Positions 44,346-53,162 of a stretch of DNA of 64,000 nucleotides are shown here, piece by piece. Under the pieces are notes generated by a model. The model was given only the letters and a program-made list of their open reading frames with translations, searched no databases and had not been told where the DNA came from. The DNA is taken from the NCBI RefSeq assembly GCF_001715195.1, contig NZ_MDWE01000024.1:20289-84288 (forward strand), written 5' to 3'. Every line of letters starts with the position of its first letter. The first letter of the stretch is position 1. This DNA is from Rhodohalobacter halophilus (lineage in GTDB: Bacteria; Bacteroidota; Rhodothermia; Balneolales; Balneolaceae). Both the position numbers and the translations under genes were made by a program.

Positions 44346-46880
44346 ATGTTTAATTTTGTAACACATAAAGTGGCCGGCACTCTTGATAGGGTAAAGGTAA
44401 CTTTAGGTATAATTATGGGGTCAGTCAGGGTTAATCTGTATTCTATACTCAAAATTGCATTCAGGAACTGGAGAAAAAAACCGCTCTTTTCTGTCATCAA
44501 TTTAACAGGTTTGGCAGTTGGTATCGCCAGCTGTTTATTGATCGGATTATTTATTCTGGACGAACTTGCCTACGATAAACACCACAGTAACGAAGATAGA
44601 ATTTATCGAGTAACCCAATCTCTTCTTAACAACGGGGAGGCAGATGGAAGAGCTGCAACAACTCCGTTTCCGCTTAAGCAGACTGTTGAAACGGAACTTG
44701 CCGGTTATGTAGAGTCTGTGGTTCGATTTTTTGATATGGAGTCGGAAAGTGTATCCATCAAGAACCCGGATAATGATATTATTATTAGGCAGGATAAATT
44801 TTTCTTTACGGATCCGGAAGTGTTTGATGTTTTTGATATCCATCTGTTGCGAGGTAATCCCTCACAAGTGTTGACGGAACCCAATTCGGTGGTTATAACC
44901 GAACAGGTTGCATCGGTCTATTTTGGGGAAGAAGATCCTATTGGAAAAACGCTCCATTTTGAAGGCCGGATAGCACTTACAATTTCCGGATTAATGAAGG
45001 AGTGGCCGGACCAATCACATTTTAAGGCAGACTTTCTCACCTCTTTCGAAACGTTACGAAGAATATGGGGAAATTATGATCAGTTATCGGATCGGTGGCG
45101 GTGGAATCCGGTCTGGACATATCTCATGGTTGAACCGAATGTAGATATCATTCAATTGGAGGAGAATATCAGAGAGGCAACCCGACCATATTATGAAGAG
45201 TATTTCACCGGAGCAGAGAGTGTGGATTTAGCCCTTCAACCTCTATCAGGAATATGGCTCTCGGGTGGATTTGAATCAGAGATTGAGCCGGTGAGCAGTG
45301 AACTGAACCTCTATATCTTTGGAATTGTAGCAATATTTATTCTGGTATTAGCCTGTATCAATTTTATAAATTTATCTACAGCTGCGGCGATGGGTCGTTC
45401 CAAGGAGGTGGGCGTCAGAAAAGTACTGGGTGCAGACAGGGGCGAGCTGGCCAGGCAATTCATGACGGAATCACTCTTCTTTACGTTCCTGGCATTTGCC
45501 CTGGGATTGATTATCAGTTGGCTGGCAATGCCATATTTTGAACTTTTTACCGGCCGTTCCATTGAGCCGGGCCACATGGGATTTGGAGATTTAACCATAC
45601 TGTTAACGGTGTTTGCAATTGTGATTGCCCTGCTGGCCGGGTTCTATCCATCTGCGGTTCTCTCTTCATTCAACCCGATAGACAGCCTGAGGGGCAGACA
45701 CAGTAAAGGGAGGAAAGGAGCAAATATCAGAAAGGGGCTTGTACTTGCTCAGTTTTCCATAACGTCTGTTCTGCTGATTGGTACCACCCTCGTTTATTTT
45801 CAGCATAAACATTTACAAGAGAAGGATCTCGGCTTTGAAACCGAACAAGTGCTGGCGGTTCCGGTCTACCTAACCAGTGCAATCTGGTCGTACGATGAGT
45901 TAAAACAGAGGGCATTGGAACACTCTTCGATTCAGTTTGTTTCGGGCGCCCAGACCATTCTCGGCAGCTCTGAATTTTGGAAGTATGATCTCTCACCGGA
46001 TGACGCAGGTGCAGACGAGACTCCTTCTTTCAACAAGCTGTTTGTAATGCACGACATTCTGGAGGTGATGGATATTGAAATAGTTGCCGGTCGTGACTTT
46101 TCCCGGGAGTTCTCAACGGATGAGGCTCAGGCTATTTTAATTAATGAAGCTATGGTAAATTACCTGAATTGGGGCAACGCGGAAAATTCCGTTGGGAGAA
46201 CTTTTCGAAACAGTAATGGCGGAGAGTTTACCGTTGTTGGAGTTACCGAAGATTTTAATCATACTTATCTGCGTCGTGAGCTGGAGCCATTAATTCTTGA
46301 ACTGCCGGCTACACAAAATCAGATATTGGCCAATATCAGCTATTTGTTGGTGCGTATTGCGCCGGGTAATCCTAGGGATGCCATCACTCACTTGCAGTCT
46401 ATTTGGACAGACCTGGATCAAACACATCCGTTTGACTATTTTTTTCTTGATGACAGGCTGAATCAGCTTTATGAGCCGGAACAACGCGTAGCATCAGTGA
46501 TGGGGGTTTTTGCATTCATCGCTATATTCGTGGGTAGTTTAGGTCTGTTAGGCCTGGCATCATTCAGTGTTGCGGTCCGCGAAAAGGAGGTGGCTGTACG
46601 GAAGGCCCTTGGATTGACAGCTCCGGGTGTATTCTACCTACTTTCTAAAGATTATGTATGGCTGATTATATTGGCGCATGTAATCGCTCTCCCCGTGATC
46701 TATATTGCAGCCTCAAACTGGCTTTCAGATTTTCCATACCGGATTGATTTGATTTTTTACCTCACCTTCACATTTTTGATGAGTTTACTGTTGTCACTGT
46801 TAATCAGTATTGGAACGATCAGCACACAGGCTGTAAAAGCAGCCCTGTTGGATCCGGCCAGAGCCCTGAAAAACGAATAA
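44346..46880 (+). CDS. MacB-type ABC transporter permease
   Basis: The 844-residue protein has the layout of large Bacteroidota FtsX-like permeases: an N-terminal membrane segment after ILKIAFRNWRKKPLFSVINLTGLAVG, a periplasmic MacB_PCD domain, four membrane segments at ~320-460 with SKEVGVRKVLGADRGELARQFMTES, a second PCD-like region, and three more segments ending with REKEVAVRKALGLTAPG. ATG at 44415 is an alternative start. It sits before a HlyD-like adaptor and an ABC ATPase (46888-48873), forming an efflux or lipid/lipoprotein-linked transport system whose substrate is not evident. Confidence 0.9.
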   Translation: MFNFVTHKVAGTLDRVKVTLGIIMGSVRVNLYSILKIAFRNWRKKPLFSVINLTGLAVGIASCLLIGLFILDELAYDKHHSNEDRIYRVTQSLLNNGEADGRAATTPFPLKQTVETELAGYVESVVRFFDMESESVSIKNPDNDIIIRQDKFFFTDPEVFDVFDIHLLRGNPSQVLTEPNSVVITEQVASVYFGEEDPIGKTLHFEGRIALTISGLMKEWPDQSHFKADFLTSFETLRRIWGNYDQLSDRWRWNPVWTYLMVEPNVDIIQLEENIREATRPYYEEYFTGAESVDLALQPLSGIWLSGGFESEIEPVSSELNLYIFGIVAIFILVLACINFINLSTAAAMGRSKEVGVRKVLGADRGELARQFMTESLFFTFLAFALGLIISWLAMPYFELFTGRSIEPGHMGFGDLTILLTVFAIVIALLAGFYPSAVLSSFNPIDSLRGRHSKGRKGANIRKGLVLAQFSITSVLLIGTTLVYFQHKHLQEKDLGFETEQVLAVPVYLTSAIWSYDELKQRALEHSSIQFVSGAQTILGSSEFWKYDLSPDDAGADETPSFNKLFVMHDILEVMDIEIVAGRDFSREFSTDEAQAILINEAMVNYLNWGNAENSVGRTFRNSNGGEFTVVGVTEDFNHTYLRRELEPLILELPATQNQILANISYLLVRIAPGNPRDAITHLQSIWTDLDQTHPFDYFFLDDRLNQLYEPEQRVASVMGVFAFIAIFVGSLGLLGLASFSVAVREKEVAVRKALGLTAPGVFYLLSKDYVWLIILAHVIALPVIYIAASNWLSDFPYRIDLIFYLTFTFLMSLLLSLLISIGTISTQAVKAALLDPARALKNE

Positions 46881-46887
46881 GGTATCG

Positions 46888-48147
46888 ATGTATCGTATGG
46901 ATAAAGAAATTAAAAAGAAGAGGTGGTCTCCGTTAAAGCTTTTCAGCTTGATTATTTTGGGAGCTGTATTGCTGATTGCAGGGTACAACTATATGGCTGA
47001 GGGGTCGGGAAGTTCATCTGTCATCAATAAAGATCGGTTGATTATTTCTGAAGTGTCCATGGGGGAATTTCGCGAGTTTACAGATGTCTCGGGAACAGTC
47101 CAGCCTTTACGAACCACCTACCTGGATGCAGTTGAGGGCGGTGTAGTTCAGGAGGTGATGGCCGAATCGGGTGAAATGGTGGAAGCGGGCGACACTCTTG
47201 TGATTTTGACCAACTCATCCCTTCAGCTTAGTGTGTTGCAGCAGGAGGCCGGAATTTACGATCAGATCAACAATGTGAGAAATTCACGATTGAATCTCGA
47301 ACAGAATCACCTGAATCTTCAGAAAGAGCTCACCGATTCAGAAACGAGGCTCGAACTTGCCAAATCATCGCATCAGCGAGACAGTGTTCTGTTTGAACGG
47401 GAGCTGATCTCCTCCAGTGAGTTTGAAGAGTCTGAAATGGAGTACCAATTTCAACTGAGAAGATACAACCTAAACTATGAGTCGTTCCGTCGTGATTCTG
47501 TGCAAATGGAACAACAGCTGAATCAACTGAACAGATCGGAAGAGCGGATGTGGCGCAGCCTTGATGGAGTTCAACAAATATTGGAGAACCTGGTGGTCAA
47601 GGCTCCAATTTCGGGACAGCTCTCTACGATGGACCTCGATCCCGGTTTATCGATTCAGCAGGGTGAGCGCCTCGGCCAGATAGATCAACTGGATGGTTTT
47701 AAGGTTCGGGCAGGGATTGATGAATTTTACCTGGCCAGGGTAGCTCCCGGACAGATCGGAACGTTTGAATATGCCGGGAATGAATTCAGTTTGGTCATTG
47801 AGCGAATCTATCCGGTCATACAGGATGGCCAGTTTCAGGTCGATTTTCGGTTTGAGGGGGAGATGCCATCGGGGTTGAGGCGAGGCCAAACTGTACGAGT
47901 TCGCCTGGAGTTGGGTGAAGCGGCTGAAGCACTATTGCTGAGCAGAGGCCCATTTTTTCAGCAAACAGGTGGTAACTGGGTTTTTGTACTTGAAGATGAT
48001 GAAGCCCGGGCAGTGCGTCGCCCGGTTCGGCTTGGTCGGTCAAACAGAAACTTTTTTGAGGTGTTGGAAGGACTGGATCCGGGGGAGAAAGTCATCACCT
48101 CATCCTACGATGCAATTGAGCGGTATGATGTGTTGGTAATGGAATGA
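46888..48147 (+). CDS. HlyD/MacA-type membrane-fusion protein
   Basis: A 419-residue periplasmic adaptor anchored by one N-terminal segment (LFSLIILGAVLLIAGYNYMA). A barrel-sandwich part (FTDVSGTVQPLRTTYLDAVEGGVVQEVM), a long coiled coil at ~95-225 (repeated Leu/Gln heptads) and beta-barrel parts follow. It joins the MacB-type permease to an outer-membrane channel. Starts 8 bases after the permease and 37 bases before the ATPase. No TolC-like gene is in the window. Confidence 0.9.
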   Translation: MYRMDKEIKKKRWSPLKLFSLIILGAVLLIAGYNYMAEGSGSSSVINKDRLIISEVSMGEFREFTDVSGTVQPLRTTYLDAVEGGVVQEVMAESGEMVEAGDTLVILTNSSLQLSVLQQEAGIYDQINNVRNSRLNLEQNHLNLQKELTDSETRLELAKSSHQRDSVLFERELISSSEFEESEMEYQFQLRRYNLNYESFRRDSVQMEQQLNQLNRSEERMWRSLDGVQQILENLVVKAPISGQLSTMDLDPGLSIQQGERLGQIDQLDGFKVRAGIDEFYLARVAPGQIGTFEYAGNEFSLVIERIYPVIQDGQFQVDFRFEGEMPSGLRRGQTVRVRLELGEAAEALLLSRGPFFQQTGGNWVFVLEDDEARAVRRPVRLGRSNRNFFEVLEGLDPGEKVITSSYDAIERYDVLVME

Positions 48148-48183
48148 CAAAATGAAGAACAGAACATTCAAATTGAGAACGTA

Positions 48184-48873
48184 ATGATCAGAGCTAAACA
48201 GTTGACGAAAGTGTATAGAACCGAGGAGATTGAAACCACTGCCCTAAACCGGCTGGATCTCGTTGTTGACGAGGGAGAGTTTGTGGCCATAATGGGCCCC
48301 TCAGGTTGTGGAAAGTCAACTCTACTGAATATTATGGGGTTACTGGACAGCCCGACTGACGGTGAGTACATATTTTTGAATCAAGAGACGTCTGACTTTT
48401 CGGAGCGCGACCGGGCCAAATTGAGAATGGGGAATATTGGGTTTATCTTCCAGAACTTTAACTTGATTGATGAACTGACCGTGTTTGAAAATGTAGAGCT
48501 CCCGCTAGAATATCTTGGGATGAAACCGAAGAAATCGAAGGAGAAAGTAGAGCAGGCTCTCGAACATATGGGGATGACAGCGAGGAGAAATCATTTTCCG
48601 AACCAGCTCTCCGGCGGTCAGCAGCAGCGGGCGGCTATAGCACGGGCTGTGGTTACAGAACCAAAATTGATTCTTGCAGATGAACCGACGGGAAATCTGG
48701 ACTCCGGTCACGGCACAGAAGTGATGGAATTACTTTCAGCATTAAACAGCCGGGGAACAACCATTGTAATGGTCACTCACTCACCGGTTGACGCCGAATT
48801 TGCAGATCGAATCATTCACCTGAAAGATGGAATGATAGCCGAAGGTGAGCCTGTCTATCAAACCGGAACATAA
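48184..48873 (+). CDS. ABC transporter ATP-binding protein (MacB/LolD type)
   Basis: The 229-residue ATPase has Walker A MGPSGCGKST, Q-loop GFIFQNFNL, signature LSGGQQQRAAIARA, Walker B LILADEPTGNLDS and H-loop VTHSP. The QLTKVYRTEEIETTALNRLDL start is typical of the MacB/LolD subfamily. It completes the permease-adaptor-ATPase set encoded at 44346-48873. Confidence 0.93.
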   Translation: MIRAKQLTKVYRTEEIETTALNRLDLVVDEGEFVAIMGPSGCGKSTLLNIMGLLDSPTDGEYIFLNQETSDFSERDRAKLRMGNIGFIFQNFNLIDELTVFENVELPLEYLGMKPKKSKEKVEQALEHMGMTARRNHFPNQLSGGQQQRAAIARAVVTEPKLILADEPTGNLDSGHGTEVMELLSALNSRGTTIVMVTHSPVDAEFADRIIHLKDGMIAEGEPVYQTGT

Positions 48874-48973
48874 AAAATTAACCTGTTCCGGAATGGCGAG
48901 GTTGGCCGTAAAAAATCCTATTTTCAATACCGAAAACCTGAGTTCAAATATTTTATTCTAAGTTTGAATAGAA

Positions 48974-49107
48974 ATATCCCCACCTTTTTAAGGAGGGGAA
49001 CAAGGGGTGGTTGTGTTGAATGTTAAAGTTAAGTTTAATTTTCTTAATCATGATCAATTTTGCGTTAGTTAACCACCCCCAACCCCTCCTTTTTAAGGAG
49101 GGGAGTT
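48974..49107. repeat. Inverted-pair repeat element (CCCCACCTTTTT type)
   Basis: Left unit 48976-49014 (TCCCCACCTTTTTAAGGAGG plus GGAACAAGGGGTGGTT) and right unit 49069-49107 (AACCACCCCCAACCCCTCCT, then TTTTAAGGAGGGGAG) are inverted copies around ~55 AT-rich bases. Each unit itself forms a hairpin. The 301-base gap 48874-49174 holds nothing else. Confidence 0.7.
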
Positions 49108-49174
49108 CTATACTTTCTTTACAAATCACCAGAACTCAGGGTTGAATCGTATTGAAAATTGATTGACCCGCTGC

Positions 49175-51070
49175 ATGACCTATCTGACTGTTGAAAACCT
49201 TTCTAAAAGTTTTGGCACCAAAATTCTGTTTGAAAAGATCACCTTCGGACTCTCGAAGGGCGATAAAACGGCATTGGTCGCCCCAAACGGAACCGGAAAA
49301 TCCACGTTATTAAAAATTATCGCAGGGAAAGAGGTGCAGGATACCGGGGAAGTGATGTTTCAAAGTGATATCAAAGTGGGATATCTGGAACAGGAACCGG
49401 AGCTCAACCCGGATCTCACCATTCAGGAATACATTTCGCAGGGACACACCGGTCTTTCAAAGGTTGTATTGCGATATGAAAAAGCGGTGGAGGCTCAGGC
49501 AGAAAATTTCAATGAAGAGACCCAGGAGGAGTACATGCGTGCAAGTGCTGCGATGGATGCTGCCGGCGCCTGGGATTATGAACAGCGCCTCGAGCAGATT
49601 TTGAGCCGGCTTGATATTCACGATCTGGAGAGATCCATCAGTACTTTATCGGGCGGTGAAAGAAAGCGGGTGGCCCTGGCATTTGTTCTTTTGGATGATC
49701 CCGATCTGCTGATTCTGGATGAACCGACCAACCACCTCGACCTGGATATGATCGAGTGGCTGGAAGATTACCTGGCCAAAAGCAACGTAACTCTGCTGAT
49801 GGTAACTCACGACCGCTATTTTCTGGATCGGGTGTGTAACCACATTCTGGAGATGGATGGCGGGAAGCTCTACAACCACAAAGGAAATTATGCCTATTAT
49901 CTACAGAAGAAGGCGGAACGGGAAGAGCAGGAGCGGGTAGAGATGAAAAAAGCGGGTCAGCTCTACAAAAAGGAGCTGGAGTGGATGCGTCGTCAGCCAA
50001 AGGCACGTACCGGTAAGTCAAAATCCCGGATCGATTCGTTTTATGAGACTAAAGAAAAAGCACATCAGGAAAAAGATGATGCTGAACTTGAGCTGGATGT
50101 GTCGATGCAGCGAATGGGCGGTCAGATTCTGGAGATGGAGAAAATATCCAAAGCGTATGGAGATTTGACCATTCTGGACAACTTCTCATACTCCTTTAAT
50201 AGGGGAGAAAAAGTCGGGATTATCGGGAAAAATGGTGTAGGGAAAAGTACATTTTTGAAAATTATCACCGGTGAAGAGGATGCCGATAGCGGTGAGGTTC
50301 ACAAAGGACAAACCATCCAGTTTGGGCACTATCGTCAGCAGGATGTAGATTTTGATGAGGATCAGCGGGTGATTGATGTGATTAAGGAGGTGGCTTCAGT
50401 CATTCAGATGTCGGACGGCTCTCAGATTTCTGCGTCTCAGTTTCTGGAGCATTTTCAGTTTCCGGGTTCGTTGCAGTACACTCCGGTCCGAAAACTGAGT
50501 GGCGGTGAGAGACGACGGCTTGCCCTGATGATGGTTCTGATACAAAATCCCAACTTCCTGATTCTGGATGAGCCGACCAACGACCTCGATCTGACGACTA
50601 TGCAGAAAATCGAGGAGTTTCTGAGAGGTTTTGGCGGCTGCCTGATTGTGGTATCTCATGATCGGTTTTTTATGGATAAGCTGGTAGACCACTACTTTGT
50701 ATTTGAGGGAGACGGTGTGATCCGGGATCACCACGGCTCCTATATGGAGTACCGTGAACTGAAAGAGGCAGAGGAGGCGGAGCAGCGCCGTTTAGAACGG
50801 GAGAAAAAAGCTCCGAAAAAGAAGAAGAAACCGAAGAAAAAGCAGGAAAAAACAAATAAGCTGAGCTATAAAGAGCGCAAGGAGTTCAATAAGCTCGAGA
50901 AGGAGATTGCCAAGCTCGAAGAGGAAAAAACCAAGCTTGAAAAAGAACTGGCAGCAGGTTCTCTCGACCCAAAAGAGCTACAGGAGAAATCAGAGCGGTA
51001 TGGAGAACTCTCGGATGAGATTGATGAAAAATCGATGATCTGGCTGGAGATGGCAGAAAGAGATGAGTGA
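49175..51070 (+). CDS. uup: ABC-F ATPase (Uup-like)
   Basis: A cytosolic, two-ATPase ABC-F protein of 631 residues from ATG 49175 (an upstream TTG gives four extra residues). Walker A sites are APNGTGKST and GKNGVGKST; signatures LSGGERKR and LSGGERRR; Walker B LLILDEPTNHLDL and FLILDEPTNDLDL. The C-terminal ~80 residues form a Lys/Glu-rich coiled coil (KKKKKPKKKQ, then KLEKEIAKLEEEKTKLEKEL) typical of Uup, which binds DNA or ribosomes. The family acts on ribosomes or replication intermediates; the linker between the ATPases is moderate, fitting Uup rather than antibiotic-resistance ABC-F proteins. Confidence 0.9.
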   Translation: MTYLTVENLSKSFGTKILFEKITFGLSKGDKTALVAPNGTGKSTLLKIIAGKEVQDTGEVMFQSDIKVGYLEQEPELNPDLTIQEYISQGHTGLSKVVLRYEKAVEAQAENFNEETQEEYMRASAAMDAAGAWDYEQRLEQILSRLDIHDLERSISTLSGGERKRVALAFVLLDDPDLLILDEPTNHLDLDMIEWLEDYLAKSNVTLLMVTHDRYFLDRVCNHILEMDGGKLYNHKGNYAYYLQKKAEREEQERVEMKKAGQLYKKELEWMRRQPKARTGKSKSRIDSFYETKEKAHQEKDDAELELDVSMQRMGGQILEMEKISKAYGDLTILDNFSYSFNRGEKVGIIGKNGVGKSTFLKIITGEEDADSGEVHKGQTIQFGHYRQQDVDFDEDQRVIDVIKEVASVIQMSDGSQISASQFLEHFQFPGSLQYTPVRKLSGGERRRLALMMVLIQNPNFLILDEPTNDLDLTTMQKIEEFLRGFGGCLIVVSHDRFFMDKLVDHYFVFEGDGVIRDHHGSYMEYRELKEAEEAEQRRLEREKKAPKKKKKPKKKQEKTNKLSYKERKEFNKLEKEIAKLEEEKTKLEKELAAGSLDPKELQEKSERYGELSDEIDEKSMIWLEMAERDE

Positions 51071-51247
51071 TTTCGGGGTGCAAGCTGTAGAAAACCTTGG
51101 AGATTTAAGTCTCCACTTTAACCATTTACTGCGCTCTCTGCGCCTCTGCGGTGATTTTTTTGAAAAGCTCCCATGTTTAACCAGACATATTTGAGTTTGA
51201 GAGAGCAACATTCGATTTAGAACAGCCTGCTGGTGGTTCAACTCCAT

Positions 51248-51693
51248 CTAAATAAGGTACTTCTCATTGAAATTGATTTCGTGCTCCTCCAAAAGAGCTC
51301 TGAACTCTTCCCTCCAGCTCATCTTTTTGTGATGTTCTTCCTGATTTTTAATGTATTTGATGAGACGATGTTTATCTCGCACGTGATGAGTAAATGCCCC
51401 GTAACCTTTTTGCCAGCCTGTAAAATTTGGAAACAGATTTTTCCTTTTGATAAAATCACTACCGGCCAGTTTGATGTCCTTAATCAGATTAGCCAGAGAA
51501 ACCGATGGGTGAAGATGTATTAGTAAATGAATGTGGTTTTCCGTTCCATTAATTCGATAGAGATAACAACGGTTCTTTTTAAGTACACCCCAAATATATT
51601 TGTAAAGTAGTTTACGGTTCGCTTTATCTAAAGACGGTACTCTGTTCTTTGTGCTAAAGACAATGTGATAGTGAATCTGCGATAGGTACTCAT
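51248..51693 (-). pseudogene. IS200-like HUH transposase with an N-terminal frameshift
   Basis: The minus strand encodes a ~147-residue Y1 transposase: SQIHYHIVFSTKNRVPSL, then the HUH site ENHIHLLIHLHPS, VSLANLIKDIKLAGS, NFTGWQKGYGAFTHH and the Tyr-bearing helix RLIKYIKNQEEHHKK ending EKYLI. The start MSTY (ATG 51693) runs into a different frame because one base is missing after ACCTA; adding it joins MSTY to SQIHYH. No start lies in the main frame. It is therefore probably inactive. Structured hairpins lie upstream at 51769-51859. Confidence 0.8.
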
Positions 51694-51768
51694 GAAACTT
51701 GAGATTGATTAACTGGTGAATGATGCCCTATTTAAATGAAACACAAATTTTTAATTCCTTACAGAATT

Positions 51769-51859
51769 GAACCCCATTCGGGGTTCTCGATATGTTGTGG
51801 CACATTATACCCGATTTTCAATCGGGGCTAATTATATTTAATCCACCATGGGTGGATTA
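51769..51859. repeat. Hairpin array, left copy
   Basis: Three perfect hairpins in a row: GAACCCC/GGGGTTC (51769-51786), CCCGATT/AATCGGG (51810-51826) and TAATCCACC/GGTGGATTA (51839-51859). A related set occurs in the opposite orientation at 52192-52280. No gene overlaps it. Confidence 0.75.
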
Positions 51860-51947
51860 TTATACCAAATCAGTTGTTTTATTACCGATGCATTTAGATA
51901 AGATTATATATGCAAGGTTGGAACAATATTACTCACTAATAAGATGA

Positions 51948-52112
51948 GAAATTATACCTGAGAATTATGAAGAAATTTTGGATGAGAATTACACTTCAAT
52001 CGGTGCTAAATACATTCATCCGTCCAAGGTCGTTTTGTATCAATTTCTTCTTTCAGGTGGGAAAGGTTTGTCATTTAATAAAACTAAAAGAGCAGTAAGG
52101 GAAGCATTATAG
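51948..52112 (+). pseudogene. 3' remnant of an unidentified gene between the hairpin arrays
   Basis: A 54-codon frame without a start reads EIIPENYEEILDENYTSIGA then KYIHPSKVVLYQFLLSGGKG and ends in TAG. It looks like the C terminus of a degraded protein. I do not recognise the family. Upstream, in-frame stops close the frame. The surrounding bases to 52192 hold a CGCTTACAGG-type repeat fragment (52123-52154) and a CACTAT/ATAGTG hairpin. Confidence 0.35.
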
Positions 52113-52191
52113 AAAACATACGACGCTTACAGGTTCTTTGTACGCTGTCAGGTCAATTAATCACTATTATATAGTGTATCGATCAGAAAGG

Positions 52192-52280
52192 ATCCGCCAA
52201 CCGGCGGATCAATTCGATTAGCCCCGACTGCAAGTCGGGTTACGGAGTGATCGAAAAAACCCAAAACCCTGAAGGGGTTC
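52192..52280. repeat. Hairpin array, right copy (inverted relative to 51769)
   Basis: Three perfect hairpins: GATCCGCC/GGCGGATC (52192-52211), CCCGACT/AGTCGGG (52224-52240) and AACCC/GGGTT (52266-52280). Read on the minus strand they come in the same order and with the same flanks (TTGAACCCC, then CGGGGCTAAT, then a CCGCC hairpin) as the left array. Confidence 0.7.
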
Positions 52281-52381
52281 AATGTAAAGGACTCAGATAT
52301 ACCAAATGCCACGGTAGCAGATCGGGATCTAAATTCCTATAATAGATCAGATCAATAGCTATGTTCATGAATACAAAAATT

Positions 52382-52831
52382 ATGAAAAAATACCTGCCAC
52401 TCATTCTCATTCTTATCGTACCCGTCACACTTCTCGGTCAATCTGAACAGGAAGAAAAGGAAACTCTTACCGAACTCCTTCACGAATTTCTGGAAGGCGC
52501 GTCCTACAATGATGCCGCGACTCACGATCGCTTTTGGGCGGATGACCTGATCTACACCGGGTCAAACGGAAACCGCATTGCCAAATCGGATATTATGGAT
52601 GGAGTGAATCAGAACCCCGATCGAAGTGTGGAACCGGATACCAGATACTCTGCAGAAGAAATTCAGATTATGATCTTCGGAGAAACAGCCGTGGTGGCAT
52701 TCAGGCTGGTGGCAGAGTTTGCGGATCCCAATGAAACCGATCTCAATTTCTACAATACCGGTACATTTGTGAAACGAGATGGTGAGTGGAGAGTTGTTGC
52801 CTGGCAGGCTACATCCATTCCTCAAGAATAA
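52382..52831 (+). CDS. Secreted NTF2-like (SnoaL/DUF4440-type) protein
   Basis: ATG at 52382 starts a signal peptide (MKKYLPLILILIVPVTLLG); ATGs at 52361 and 52367 are also in frame. The 149 residues show the small NTF2-like fold: ETLTELLHEFLEGASYNDAATHDRFWADDLIYTGSNGNRIAKSDIM, then EIQIMIFGETAVVAFRLVAEF and FVKRDGEWRVVAWQATSI. Such proteins bind small ligands or act as isomerases; no catalytic residues stand out. The gene stands alone between repeat regions. Confidence 0.83.
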   Translation: MKKYLPLILILIVPVTLLGQSEQEEKETLTELLHEFLEGASYNDAATHDRFWADDLIYTGSNGNRIAKSDIMDGVNQNPDRSVEPDTRYSAEEIQIMIFGETAVVAFRLVAEFADPNETDLNFYNTGTFVKRDGEWRVVAWQATSIPQE

Positions 52832-52896
52832 AGTTCACCCGATTACCTTTCTATATGAGTTAACATAATATTATCTAATGATGTATTTGAAGATTT

Positions 52897-53052
52897 CCCC
52901 TCCTTTCAAAGGAGGGGACTAAGGGGTGGTTCAAATAAATTCGGTTCATTTTTCATGCTTTTTAGAAGGAAGAAGTGCCGGCCCAACCACCCCTGTCCTC
53001 CGTACGAGTCTTCGGAAGTCGGGCCTAACCTCTCCTTCATAAGGAGGGGGGG
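52897..53052. repeat. Inverted-pair repeat element, second copy, with an internal insertion
   Basis: Left unit CCCCTCCTTTCAAAGGAGGG then GACTAAGGGGTGGTT (52897-52931) and right unit AACCACCCCT ... CTCCTTCATAAGGAGGGG (52984-53052) repeat the layout at 48974-49107. The right unit is split by ~30 bases including GTACGAGTCTTCGGAAGTC. The 331-base gap 52832-53162 holds nothing else. Confidence 0.65.
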
Positions 53053-53162
53053 CTCCTTTTCCGCATTTCTCTTAAACGTAAAAAATTTAAGCCATAACAT
53101 TTTTAGATTTGGTTTTGAAATAGCTTCTTAAATGGATTTTATAATCAAGAATTATAAATAAA

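Noticed and set aside
51233..51523. 96-codon plus-strand frame
   Set aside because: It is the antisense shadow of the frameshifted IS200-like transposase, whose HUH and Tyr motifs are clear on the minus strand.
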